This document shows, piece by piece, positions 25,203 through 36,300 of a stretch of 64,000 bases of DNA. Below the pieces are notes generated by a model that was not told where the DNA came from, did not search any database, and worked only from the letters and a program-made list of their open reading frames with translations. How positions within the stretch are numbered: position 1 is the stretch's first letter; every line of letters begins with the position of its first letter. Source of the stretch: Tulasnella sp. 424 (lineage: Eukaryota; Basidiomycota; Agaricomycetes; Cantharellales; Tulasnellaceae); assembly GCA_019633425.1 (NCBI GenBank), contig WSUB01000093.1, forward strand, positions 62,001 to 126,000, written 5' to 3'. Both the position numbers and the translations under genes were made by a program.

Positions 25203-25310
25203 GTACCACCGCACTTTTGTCGTACCTTTGTATTCTACTCCGTTGTCGCGCTTTTGTACGCCCTTGTCGCGCCTTTGTGCTCTGCTCCCTTGTGGCACAT
25301 TTTAACACCT
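25203..25310. promoter_or_regulatory. Cluster of TTGTCGC-type repeats upstream of MFS copy 2
   Basis: Counterpart of the cluster at 22114-22230. Units read TTGTCGTAC, TTGTCGCGC (twice) and TTGTGGCAC. The core TTGTCGC is kept while flanks drift (CAC to CGC), consistent with constraint on the core or simply with incomplete divergence after duplication. Confidence 0.4.
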
Positions 25311-25510
25311 CGGCGGAAGTGAGGACGTTTCCTGTGGGTCGGACGGCAGTTCAATTGGGGTGCTTTGGTCTCACGAGTGGGTGCGGGGACATCGAATTTG
25401 TATTCGTCGACGAGATTACCCAGCACGGATGAAGAGTCATCCCCCAAAGTTCGACTACTTTCACTCTGACATGGTCGCGTAGCAGCGAAGGAGAACAATG
25501 TTTTTGTACC

Positions 25511-25524
25511 TGCCGAAATCGGCA
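25511..25524. promoter_or_regulatory. Palindrome TGCCGA-N2-TCGGCA upstream of MFS copy 2
   Basis: Both six-base arms are identical to the site upstream of copy 1 (22436-22449), and only a spacer base differs. It lies 167 nt before the start codon. Candidate Zn2Cys6-type site. Confidence 0.45.
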
Positions 25525-25690
25525 AGCGGTCGCACCATCTATTACCCGGCGTCCGAGCCTCGGTCATGACCCGGTGTTGGCTCGGTCTTTGCTCCATCCT
25601 TCCCCGAGCCTCGGTCGGCGACTTGTGGTTAAAGAACCCCAAAGGTTCACGTCTGGACGTGTCGCCTCCCCCAAACGAACTCATCCCATC

Positions 25691-27794
25691 ATGAGCGTCT
25701 CCACACCACTGGCAGATCCCCAACCTGCAGTAGCAGACGTTCCATCTGTTCCTTCACAGCAGTCAGCCCCAACCCCGTCGCCACCATTCTCAGCCTTTAC
25801 GAAGCGTGAAAAATGGATTGTTGCCGCGATGGCAGGCGTGGCTGGTATATTTAGGTGAGTTATTTCCTTTGATTCTCATAGAAGCCCCTGCAACCTGACT
25901 ATACACCCGTTGTGCACCCAACTTAGTCCCATCTCCGGCTTCATTTACTTCCCTGCGATCCCAACCATAGCCAAAGAATTCAACACGTCCATAAGCGTGA
26001 TCAATCTGAGTGTCACCGTGTATATGGTTGCCCAAGGTGTTTGTAAGTCGTCGGCACTTTTAGCACCTAATGCTCGCCTTGACGTATATCTATGCTTGTC
26101 TTTGTAGCCCCAGTCATTTTGGCTCCACTTGCGGACGTCTACGGTCGAAGACCAGTCTTCATCGGTGAGCTAGTGGGTTTGCCAAGCTGAACCAAGGCTG
26201 ATACTAGCCTTCTTTAGCATGTCTCTCCCTCCTTGCGGCATCTTGCGTAGCTTTAGCGGTCATCCCGACTAGTGTATGGTGGCCTCTGCTCGTACTTAGA
26301 ATATTCCAGTCTTCTGGATCGGCGAGCACGATCGCCCTTGGTGGCGGTGTCATCTCGGATATCGCAACTCCCGCCGAGAGGGGGGGATACCTTGGGATCA
26401 CGACACTTGGTGGCACGCTAGGGCCATGCGTTGGTAAGATCCCTGCCTGATTCAACTGCTTCCCGGAAGTTCAAACTAGACTTTCTGCAGGTCCTATTCT
26501 TGGAGGAGTTCTCGCCGGTCAATTGGGTTGGAGGTAACGTGCACGCGTGGTCACACCGCCAATCTATACTGAAGGTGCTTTTCGTGCAGATGGATTTTCT
26601 GGTTCATGTGCATCATAGTTGGAGTTTGTCTCGTTCCCATCGTACTGTAAGTGAGATATCCCGACTCAAGGACTGAAACCTATTCTCACTCCCCGGGGTT
26701 TTAGTTTCTTCCCCGAAACCCTTCGGTTTGTCGTTGGGGATGGCAGCATTGCCCCGCCTACCTGGAATCGCCCACTCATTCCCGTTATTGCGCCATGGCG
26801 ACGCGTTTCTCCTGACACCGACTCCAAGCCTCCAGACCCAGCTGCCAAACGGCCCAAGATGAATCCCCTTCCACTGTTTCGTAACCTCGACGTTGTCCTC
26901 ACACTTTTCTCCAGCGGCCTTGCATCTGCCCTCTTTATGACCGTACCGGCAGTCATCTCCGCCCTCTTCCAAGACGCTTATCCATACCTAACGGAAACCA
27001 AAATCGGGCTGTGCTACTTACCGCTTGGTATTGCTGGCGTTGTCAGTGGCTTCGTATCGGGCAAGATTGCAGATCGAATCTACAAAGCCGAAAGAAACCA
27101 ATACGATGCAAACCGTAAACGACACCTTGAAACGGACAGCGAAAAGGTTTTGAAGGACGAAGAGGAGGAGTGGGCGGGAGACCAATTTGCTGGCTTTCCC
27201 GTCGAAAAGGCCAGACTCAAACTGTCTTTCCCGTATCTTGCCCTGTTGGCTGCGTCCTGTATTGGGTTTGGATGGTGTCTGAAAGCAAAGGTTTCCCTTG
27301 CTGGACCCTTGATATTTGAAGTCGGACGTAAGTTGCTCCGTTGTTCCTGCTGTTTCAAGTGCACTGATGAATCCCTTCACCCACGGTAGTGGGGTGGTCT
27401 GGGATCGCCGTCCTGAATGGGTATCAGTTACTTATGATCGACCTCTACCCCCGACAGGGGTCGAGCGTGGTCGCTTTGGTAAGTGAACTTCTACGTGATC
27501 TCGCGTCCCATCACCACTCGCGATCGCCTAATGATAATTGTTGGTTGCGTGCAGAACAACGTGGTTCGTTGCACGTTAGGAGCAGTTCTCGTCGCGATCA
27601 TTGATCCTGTCCTAAAGGCAATGGGTGTAGGATGGACCTTTGTGATCTTCGGGCTCGTTGTTGGAGTGCTTGCTCCGTTAATGACGTTTGTCGTCATATG
27701 GAGAGGTCCCAAATGGCGGAAAGCCAGGGCGAAGAAGGCTCGCCTCCGTGCAGAAGCGGAACGAGTCAGGAACGGGACGGAAGAAAGGTCCTGA
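25691..27794 (+). CDS. MFS transporter, DHA1-type multidrug family, copy 2
   Basis: Same nine-exon architecture as copy 1, starting at ATG 25691 (MSVSTPLADPQPAV) and stopping at 27792-27794. It keeps SPISGFIYFPAIPTIA, motif A PLADVYGRRPVF and the GPILGGVLAGQLGWR motif C region. Differences from copy 1 cluster in helix faces (for example LFSSGLASALF versus LFAGGLSYALF, LLAASCIGFG versus LMTLSCIGFG) and in the central loop, so the two may differ in substrate or simply be drifting. All splice sites are present and the frame is intact. The stop lies about 220 nt from the convergent end of the uS4 gene. Confidence 0.9.
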
Positions 27795-28012
27795 CACACC
27801 TACCTCGTCAAACCTGATTAGAACTTTGCTTCAGAAATATTTTATGCACTCGATAATACTGCGACCTGACAGACATGGTGGAGACGGCATGTATCATATA
27901 TGAGATGGGAAACAAGTACATGTCGGCCAAGTTGAATTTTGGATTCAGATCGACGGCAATGCCATAATGCAACAAAGATAAGATGTGATACAAAAAAAGG
28001 TCGGCAGCCACT

Positions 28013-28834
28013 TTACTCTTCGTCCTCTTCGCCGTCTCCGCCGGCTTCCTTGTTGGCAGCAGCGGCCATGCGTCGGCGCTTGACGCGTCCTGGGCGTCCC
28101 CCACCGAACGGCGAGGTAAGAGCAAAGTCGATATGCTAAAAGCCCAAAATGGTTAGAAAGAGGGTTAATTTCTAAGCAGTATCAAAGGGGCCTTACCTTT
28201 TGCGAGTCGAGTCTGACAACGAAAGACGGGGCGGTGACCAGTTGTCGGCCGACACTGGATGCATGCGTACGAATGAGCTGAGGCTACTTTGAGCGCGGGG
28301 AGTAAATATCTTACCGGATGTGTCTCTGCCTGATCAGGACACGAGCATGATGGATGGACTTGGCCAATCCGGTCTTGAAGACCTGAGTCTGCAGTCGCCT
28401 CTCCAAGAAATCCTCAATCTTCAAAGCCAACACGTAATCGAGCCTCATGCGCTGCTCATCCAAGACACCAATGCGGACGAGGCGACGGATGAGGGCATTT
28501 CCTTCGAAGAGTCGACGAGGGTCTTTTGGTTCGAGCTTGAGCAGCTCACGAGCAGCACGACGAATCTTTGAGAGAGTAAGAGCGACGCGCCAGATTTCAC
28601 GCTTGTTCTTGAGACCGTACTCTCCAATGAGCTAAGTAGTACCCTTTTCAGTGGCCGTAGTGGTACCGGACGACAAGTGAGGTTATACCTTGAGCTCAGT
28701 GTCCAGGCGAGCGGATTCGTATGGTCGACGAGGGACCTTGAAGGTCTTGCTGTGATTTCTCGGGGCTCTGTCGATAGCGATGCAGCTTTCAGTATTGTAT
28801 TTGAGACCTGCAAAAAAGTCACGGACCTGGGCAT
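28013..28834 (-). CDS. RPS9: 40S ribosomal protein S9 (uS4)
   Basis: Five exons on the minus strand. A tiny first exon encodes MP plus two bases of Arg. After an intron ending near 28759 the protein continues [18 protein letters not shown], then [31 protein letters not shown], the S4 RNA-binding region [19 protein letters not shown] and [15 protein letters not shown], and the eukaryote-specific tail [20 protein letters not shown] ending in acidic residues EDEEE. All signatures match eukaryotic uS4, which sits in the small-subunit body and supports decoding accuracy. The first intron acceptor (ccccgag) is a less common GAG. The gene is divergent from RPL21, with 265 nt between start codons. 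Confidence 0.95.
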
Positions 28835-29099
28835 GGTTGACGGCTTGGACGGTCTTGAGGAGCTTCAGTCCAAACTGGCACTTGGGACGAATTGCAGTTA
28901 TTGGGTGAGGGTGGGAAAGTTTGAGCCTTGCAGTTCCATTCCGCCACTCAATCGAATCTGGACCGCAACCCCTCTCAACGCACTAAAACACCTCAAGGTC
29001 GACCCCGGTAGCGCAAACAAAGGTGAGGCAAGAATGATAAACGGGTAAAGCGTTGCTCTGATGCAATATCTTTGGAACTTCCCGTCCACCTGAACGCAG
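28835..29099. promoter_or_regulatory. Shared promoter region between RPS9 and RPL21
   Basis: These 265 nt separate the start codons of two divergently transcribed ribosomal protein genes. Both leaders and any shared control elements must lie here or in 5' introns. The sequence just before the RPL21 ATG ends ...gaacgcag, which could be the acceptor of a 5' leader intron or chance. No element is identified with certainty. Confidence 0.55.
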
Positions 29100-29788
29100 A
29101 TGCCTCGCTCATACGGTTACCGCGCACGAACCCGCCATCTCTTCAAGAAGGAGTTCAAGAGTATGTCAAATACAGCTTCACAGACCTTGTGTCCTCGGTG
29201 ACCAGGATACTGATTCATGCGACGAAACCTCTAGCCAAGGGTCTTCCCCATCTCTCAACCTACCTTGACACCTACCGGATTGGCGACCTGGTGGACATTA
29301 AGGCGGACCCATCCATCCAGCGTGGCATGCCCCACAAGTTCTACCACGGGTAAGTCGAGACTAGACATCGTCTCCTGAGAATGCAATAAGAGTCTAACTG
29401 TGGCCCGTTTCGTAGCAAAACGGGCGTCATCTTCAACGTTACGCCTCGTGCCGTAGGAGTTATCATTCGCAAGATCATAGGCAACCGGTATCTTGAGAAG
29501 CGCGTCAACGTCCGCATTGAACACGTCAGACATTCGGGTTGCAGGAAGGAGTTCTTGCAGCGGGTGAAGGTCAATGCAAAGATCCTTGCTGACGCCAAGG
29601 CTGCGGGCGGTATGTATCATTGCTCCTGACCACCGATCGAGAACCTTGTCGCTCATGCAGCACGTCGCCCAACAGGGAAGCCAAGTTACAAACGGATCCC
29701 CCAACAACCGAGAGAGAGTCGTGTCGTCAGCATTGCCGACAACCTCCCTCAAACTCTCAGGCCACTGCCGTTCGAGACCACCATCTGA
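29100..29788 (+). CDS. RPL21: 60S ribosomal protein L21 (eL21)
   Basis: Four exons start at ATG 29100 ([19 protein letters not shown]). Splicing gives [80 protein letters not shown] and the C-terminal [13 protein letters not shown]...[14 protein letters not shown], stopping at 29786-29788. This is the full eukaryotic L21 pattern at its usual length of about 160 residues. It is a structural component of the large ribosomal subunit. Divergent from RPS9. Confidence 0.95.
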
Positions 29789-29967
29789 TTGTACCGTCGT
29801 TATTTTCTCCCTTTTGTCGTCCGTTGCGTGCTGTATCCATGTTCATTTACTACCGCCTACGCATTCCCTGGTTAAGCACCTATGTCCCTATGCAAACTCG
29901 CATTTGCATTGCAGAGAAAAGTACAATTCGAATTGTGATATACCAATGCGCGAACTCCATGAATCCT

Positions 29968-31596
29968 TTAAGCAGCGTTCGCAGCCAGTTTCTCCAGCTC
30001 TGCAGTGGCGTCAGTCAATGCTGGGATGGGAGTTGAAGCGTGCGTTGGAGGGGTCGCGGTTGCTGAGGCTGAACCACCACCTTCGGCTTTGACTTTAGAC
30101 TTGCGCTCGCGCGGTTTGTTAGTTCGGGGTAGTTTTGCGGGTTTCTCACTTTCAGACGCGACGGACGGCGCTGGGCCTTCGAGGGATAACTTGGGTGGTT
30201 CAAGGACCAACGGGGGTTTTACGTGTTCGATCTCGGTAGTTCCTCCTAGAATGTACAATATCCTCGTCAGCCTTGTCTTTATCCGTCTAAATCAGTAAAT
30301 ACAGATACCTCCGACCCATGTCTTGGCAAACCAGACACCGCCCCCAATACTCTTGATTGATCGTTGAACAGGAGCCCACCTTCGGCATTTCTTACCCGTC
30401 CTTTCCAGAGGCCCAGTGTAGGTTTGCCAAGGAATGAAAGAACCCGGAGCAACTGCGTTTGTGAAATGCGGCAGCGGCCGCAGAGGTGCAGCAGCAAGTG
30501 CTTCCTCTGGGGTATCTTCGATACCATTTTCTGGGATGCGAAATTGGTCGACATGAGTTGGCGGACCAGCGGAGAAGTACTCGTATGGAGTATTGGTTCC
30601 AACGTCGGGGGCGATGTCTTGATACGCCGCTGGCGGGAAGTCTAGACATCCACTGTCATTAGCGGGGCCCAGAGTATGTTCGGCGGGCAAATCTCACAGT
30701 CGGGTGTACCTTCCTCTTTGGGAGGAGCAGGCTTCTTTGGTTGCGTCCTAACGGCCAAAATGACATTAGCTGAGCAGGCTCGCTTTCCCTCGGTAATCAG
30801 AGTACCTCTGGCGCTTCCTCGGGGGTGGGGCTACTGAACTGCCTTCTACAGGGGGAGTCGCAGTAGAGGGGGCTGGCGCAGGGGCTGCTTTTGGGGCCCT
30901 CTTCCTTTTCGCGGGTTGCTTGGGAGCGGCAGAAGCGTTCATGATGCTCATCTCATCTTGCTGAACAATAGTCATTTGCATCGGTGGACCAGCAGTACCA
31001 GGCCCCCCATCCAATCTCCATGCACTGGTCGTTCCTGTATTGTCATGCGTTTCAGGCTCCTGTCGTCCGACCTCCAGCGTGGCTTTAATGGCGGTCCTAT
31101 TTCGTTTCTTCTTTGCGGGTGCAGATCCCACCGGAGATGTTCCGACGGAGGAGGCATCGTCGGTTTTGCGAGGCTTAGCGGTCCGTCGACGTGGGGTGGT
31201 GGATTGGGAGGGTTGTGATGTGACCGGAGGGGGGACATAGGTTGTGGGAGGAGGCTCGGAGGTGACGCTGGCTACGCTGGGGGTTGGAGTGAGTTGCTGT
31301 CGAGGAGGCTGCGTTGCCAGTCGCTCCGGGACAGCAGTTCTTGGGTGGCCTGCCACTTCTACAGGTGCCAGCCGACCTGGAGGGCCGGATACCTCGTCGT
31401 CGTCATCGATAAGTTGGTCTTCCTCATCTTCCTCGACATAGACCGGAGCTCGACCGCTTTGGGTTTCTTTGGCGGCTGTAGTAGTAGAGGGGCCGGCAGC
31501 AGAGGTGTAGGGAACGAATTTGGTCGCTGGCAGCGATTCTGTAGGCTGAGGAGTGTCTTCCTTTGAATTCAGTGTTGAGATTTGCGGTGCGTCCAT
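29968..31596 (-). CDS. Unrecognised Pro/Ser/Lys-rich, probably nuclear protein
   Basis: Four exons on the minus strand from ATG 31596 (MDAPQISTLNSKEDTPQ) to the stop at 29968. Exon 1 (about 265 residues) is low-complexity with an acidic stretch (VYVEEDEEDQLIDDDDEV), basic clusters (RRRTAKPRKTDD, KKKRNRT, KRKRAPKAAP, PPRKRQR) that look like nuclear localisation signals, and Pro/Thr-rich linkers. After two introns comes a more ordered part: DFPPAAYQDIAPDVGTNTP, WQTYTGPLERTGKKCRRW, APVQRSIKSIGGGVWFAKTW. The C-terminus is again basic and Ala-rich, ending ELEKLAANAA. The ordered block is the likely conserved domain, but I do not recognise it. A chromatin or transcription role is only a guess from composition. 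Confidence 0.7.
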
Positions 31597-31936
31597 TTTC
31601 TGCCTTCACTCTCAGACTGCACTACGGGTTCTTGTGTGGATAGTAATTTATATGGTTGTCTGGTGCGAATAGGTCTCCGATTTGCGCGACAGGGATGTTC
31701 GTAGACGAACAGGTGGAGAGATACCAGAGTCGAGCCTCGTCGGTTCGGAAAGCAATTGACGGGAACGTTTTGTCGCAGAGGTCAGGGAATTCTGGTTCCA
31801 CGCCACGACACAAAACACCGCAACGGGACTTAATGCAAGCATCTTCGCTATATATTTGAGACCCACACATTCATTTTACGAGCTCTAGGGATACCAAAGC
31901 TTTCAATCAAATAAGCATATGATCTACATTTATTGT
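31597..31936. other. Short intergenic region
   Basis: Upstream region of the gene starting at 31596 and 3' flank of the MYND gene ending at 31937, both on the minus strand. An 82-codon minus-strand frame here has no supporting motif. Nothing else is seen. Confidence 0.5.
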
Positions 31937-32904
31937 TCAGCCTCCTCTCGAAGCGTGTTCAAGAGCCGCTGCCCTGATATGGGTCACTATAAATGGAGGG
32001 AATGTGCACACAAGCGTCGTCGTCCAGATGTCAACTGTCAACCTGTCCTCTGAGGGTAATAGATACATGATCACAAACTGTCGGGTCGGATCGCTGCTCG
32101 TTCCAACACAATTCAACATAAGCGCGTCTCGATCAAGTACCTGGAGTGAGACTTACTAGTTTGAGACAATGTCGACTAATTGAGCGTCATCCGACTTGCG
32201 GACAATCTCCAACGGTGCCCACAAAAATTGCGCGAATCCTGAGGCCGACTGAAGCACAGGGAAGTTCATGTTGAAGGCTACAGCTCCTCGACCAAATCCA
32301 CAAAACTTTTCGACCTAAGTCAAGACACAAAACGGTTCACTCGTACTCAGCCACATTGAATCAAACTTCCCTGGAAAGCGTGTCTCCTAAGGCTTACTGC
32401 GTATTGTCCAACCTGCTCAATGTCAAGTTGACTCATAAACGCGTTCATTCTCCTGGTTTTCGCGTCTGTGTCGTTCACAGAGTGCCAAATGATTCGTTCT
32501 GAAGCCGGTGCATGTCTTCCGTATAAGGCGCTATTCAATTGTTCGTATACTTCATGCAGATCGTCCATCGGCGTGACATTAGGATCATCGCGCAGTTTTT
32601 TGCATATCTTTTTGTGCTCCGGCCAATGCCTTGTCTGGTAAGACTCGGCGTCAAACCCCAATGGTCGACTGTCATAATGCGGATAGTGGAAAAACCCCAC
32701 CTGACATTCCTTCGAGCAACTGAACACATCGCGATGGCGAAGTCAGCCTTCCAAATCGAGTGAGACCCAAAATTCAACCTACTACGCTAGCTTCTTACAT
32801 CTGCTACATTTCATCAACCTTGTCGCGGAGGGCTTCCCATCTTCCCCGATCTTGACTTCTTCCCGAAAGTCACAACCAGGGGCCATGCAGTTGGATGTGC
32901 TCAT
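31937..32904 (-). CDS. MYND-type zinc-finger protein, paralogue 1
   Basis: Five exons from ATG 32904 (MSTSNCMAPGCDF) to the stop at 31937. Splicing assembles an MYND finger: MKCSRCKKLACSKECQ joined to TRHWPEHKKICKKL (C-x2-C...C-x3-C...H-x3-C class). The spacing between the second and third zinc cysteines is one residue shorter than usual, and paralogue 2 shares this. The rest holds a conserved block APASERIIW...FMSQLDIEQVGQYA, then VEKFCGFGRGAVAFNMNFPV, and a C-terminal VIMYLLPSEDRLTVDIW. MYND fingers mediate protein contacts. No SET or other catalytic domain is present. It is transcribed away from the RdRP gene, with 461 nt between start codons. Intact by this model. Confidence 0.8.
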
Positions 32905-33365
32905 GATGAAAAGCCGATTAACAAGCTGTGAATCCTCGAGTTTACTTTCACTGGTGATAGGTGTAAGCAAGGTCACACTGGAGCCCGATACAAGCGAATG
33001 CGGGATGCGGGAGCGGAGGCGGAGAACCCCCAAGGTCGCAAGAGCCGTGAATGCCCGTTAACGCCGTTTGCAGTCATCTTTGGAACAAGTCTGTGAGCTT
33101 CACGAAGGTCCCCATTATTACCAAAAAGGGTACAGTCTGTAGTGAATTGCACAAGCGTTGCCAATCTATCGGGCCTTTTATTCACCTGTCTGGGTTTTTT
33201 GGTCCCCTTGAACCAGAGGACCTCACCGTTTGCGGTCCGTTCGATTTCAAATACCCTTCGTACATCTTCACCTGCCCCACCAGCCTCAATCTCCCTCTCA
33301 CATCTCTCCAAGGTACGTAGCCAAATAAGCCATCGACGAGAAATGGGCTCACAGTCCCTATAAGG
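32905..33365. promoter_or_regulatory. Divergent promoter region of MYND 1 and the RdRP gene
   Basis: About 460 nt between two divergent start codons. It would carry both promoters and leaders. A minus-strand frame crosses it but is an antisense shadow of the first RdRP exon. No specific element was recognised. Confidence 0.4.
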
Positions 33366-36300
33366 ATGGCCACCGTCCTGCTTGAAGGTATTCCGCGGCA
33401 GGTCGACAAAAGTGATCTCGTATACGCCATTCGAGATCTCCTCCACCAACCCGAGTTCCACAGCGACATCGGACGACCTCCGAACTTCGATGTCCAACTG
33501 GACCGTGACCCCACCGACGAATTCGATCACAATGGAAATGGAACGCTCACTATCGCTGCTGATGACATGGTGGTCGCTACCTTCATCAGCATATATGGAG
33601 AACCAGATCGACCACGCTTAGAGACCGAAAGTGATTGGGACCAAGGAGAGCTCACTTTCAGTCTCACCTCATCGTCCCCCGCAATGGATCTCGTCCAGGA
33701 ACTCGAGAATTCACCCTTTGTGGATCCTCACGTCGCGCAAGGGAGGGAAGCTAGGAAAAGGGCTCTAGGCACGACAGTCGACTTGCGTTCCGTCGAGTTC
33801 GGATGGTTCTGTCGAGACAACCGGTTCTCTCCCGAGTGGCAAGCCAGGGTCCAGACTATCGGCGATCTGCCCGTCAACACCATGCCTTCTCTCCGTTTCA
33901 ACGCGGACTCGAATGAGATATGGATATCCTTAGGAGCTGCAAGCACCGATTCCATGACCCGCCAGGCGATGGTGGTCATCCGCTTCTCCCGCATCGAGGC
34001 GCTCCTTCTCGACATGGCTGAACCCTCCACTCCCGGAATCATCTTTACTTTTCTATCCCCCCCAGCCCTTGAGATGCACGAAAACACAGAAAACACGTTC
34101 GGGGAAGACATTTTCGGGGTAAACCTTTTCAACCTTTTCGGGGATGACAAAATCAGACGCTATCGCCTCACTGCCTTCGGCTCCACTCAAGAGCGGATCA
34201 CTCCTTACACCTTGTTTGCGATGAGAGTGACATGTACATCACGGGTTCACTTAGAAGAGTTCAGGAGAATGGCTCGCGTGGCTAGTCTTCCACGACTGAC
34301 AGACTCTGTTCCTTCCCCAGTTGTGGCGCGAGCCCTCTTCTCCGCAACCACCCTGGATCGCATTGAGGGTTGGCTACAACAGCTCCCTTGGTCAGTCGCC
34401 TTCCAGGCCTTGTCCATTCTGAACGCGGCAGCTTTAGATCCATTAGAGCTGTGGAATCTACGGCCAAGGATTGAAGCTCTCGTGTCCGACGCCGACTTTG
34501 GAGTGGCTAAGGCTGGCGAAGCCCTTCGGAATTTCGCTACCAAGCTGAAGGACCCCGCGGCCCTAATTCAGGATGAAGAATCCATCTTCAGGTGTTTTGA
34601 AAGTGTTAAGGCCGATGCAAGGAGAGCAAGCCCTGGTTCTGTCAGGCGAATTCGGAATCCGGGAGTCTTCAACTGTTATCATGCAACTGTGACACCGACC
34701 CGTATTCTGTTAGATGGACCATTCTTGGATCAGGTAATGCCTATGTATCGCAACAGCCTTTCCACCCTACAATAACCTTTATCGCGTCTTGTAGTCAAAC
34801 CGCGTTCTTCGACAATATCCAGCCCATCAAGAGTACTTCCTTCGAGTCAATTTTACGGACGAAGATAAATTACAATTCCGCTGGGACTGGGAAGTTGATG
34901 GGGCATCCTTCGTAAAAGAGCGTGTTGGGGGTATTCTTGAACAAGGCCTCCACATTGCGGGTCGTCACTTCGAATTTCTGGCTTATTCAAATAGTGCCCT
35001 TCGGGAACACGCTGTCTGGTAAGTATAAGGGCAAATACTAGTGAATGTAACCTTACCAACTGCATACAGGTTTTCTGCTACTTTCCAGGAACCAGGAGGT
35101 GGGCGGATTACTGCCCAGTCAATCCGTGATGGCCTCGGAGATTTTTACTGGAAAAACCTCGAACGCCAGCCTGCCAAGTAGGTTTACGATAGTTATAGTC
35201 GTGTCTTGACCTCATATATTGGAATGCTTTAGGCTCGCTGCTCGGATGTCGCAGGCATTTAGCGCCACCGAACCAAGCGTAAACCTTCCCCGTGACGATG
35301 ACATGACCGTTCTCCGTGACATCGAACAGAATGGCTCAGTTTTCACGGACGGTGTGGGAGAAATTTCTAGGGCTTTGGCCAGGAGAATCGTCAAAGCATT
35401 GAATAAATCAGGCCGCTCAAAGCGCTTTTTCATCCGCCCGAGCGCCTTTCAATTCAGGATGGGTGGCTTTAAAGGTGTCTTGATGGTGAATCCTGATCTC
35501 AAGGATAACGAGATCCGTCTTCGAGATAGCCAGCAGAAGTTCCTGTGTAAGTGGAAATGGGGTAGTGATCGAGACCATGGCTCATACAGCAAACTACAGC
35601 ACCATTGGCCGACATAGAAATTGCACAAGTATTTTATCGAGCTAGTGAGTCGTGCAAAGTTTAAAAGTACCCGATTCTGAACCACCGACTCTAGAGCCGT
35701 TCTACCTGAACCGGTTTCTTATAATGATTTTGGAGGTATTCAAGCTTTCGGCACCCACATCAGTTGACCAGTTGACCGAAAAGAGAAATTCCTTATAGAC
35801 GCTTGGAGTTTCGGCCGAGGTGTTCCTCCGACTCCAAGGGGAAGCTATTCGCGAAGCCGAGGCTGCCATAGAATCGTTTGCAGGATGCGCGGGCTTCCTG
35901 GACACCAACGGGTGTGGAACTTCATACCACATTTCATCTATTTTCCTTCACATGTCACGTTTGGGCTTGACCTTGGGTGGCCTAGGACCGATGGCCGTTA
36001 AAGATGGTTTCCTGAACCGCTCGATCCGATTCGCAAAAAACCACGTGCTCCGCGAAATGAAGCATAAGGCTAGAATCCCTGTCAAAGGTATGTTCATGCT
36101 TCAACTCAGGCATGCTTCAACTCACTCCCTCTAAAGGATCCTATACTCTTGTCGGGGTTGCTGACTTCACTGGGTATCTCCCGCCCAATACTATATTTGG
36201 TAAGTCGATACACCAGCGTAGCAAATGCCACCTAATATTCAGACCTCGATTTGCTTAGCATGTATCTGTCTTCGGGATAAAAAGCCGTTTTGCGTCAAGG

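Larger units (their letters stand above)
24806..27862. repeat. Tandem duplication, copy 2 (about 3.06 kb)
   Basis: Second copy of the unit described at 21720-24796. It begins directly after copy 1 with ctcacctcgaccagcccaat and its similarity ends near 27862, shortly after the second transporter stop codon and before the ribosomal protein gene. Small insertions and deletions lie in introns and promoter, while exon lengths are nearly the same. Confidence 0.9.
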
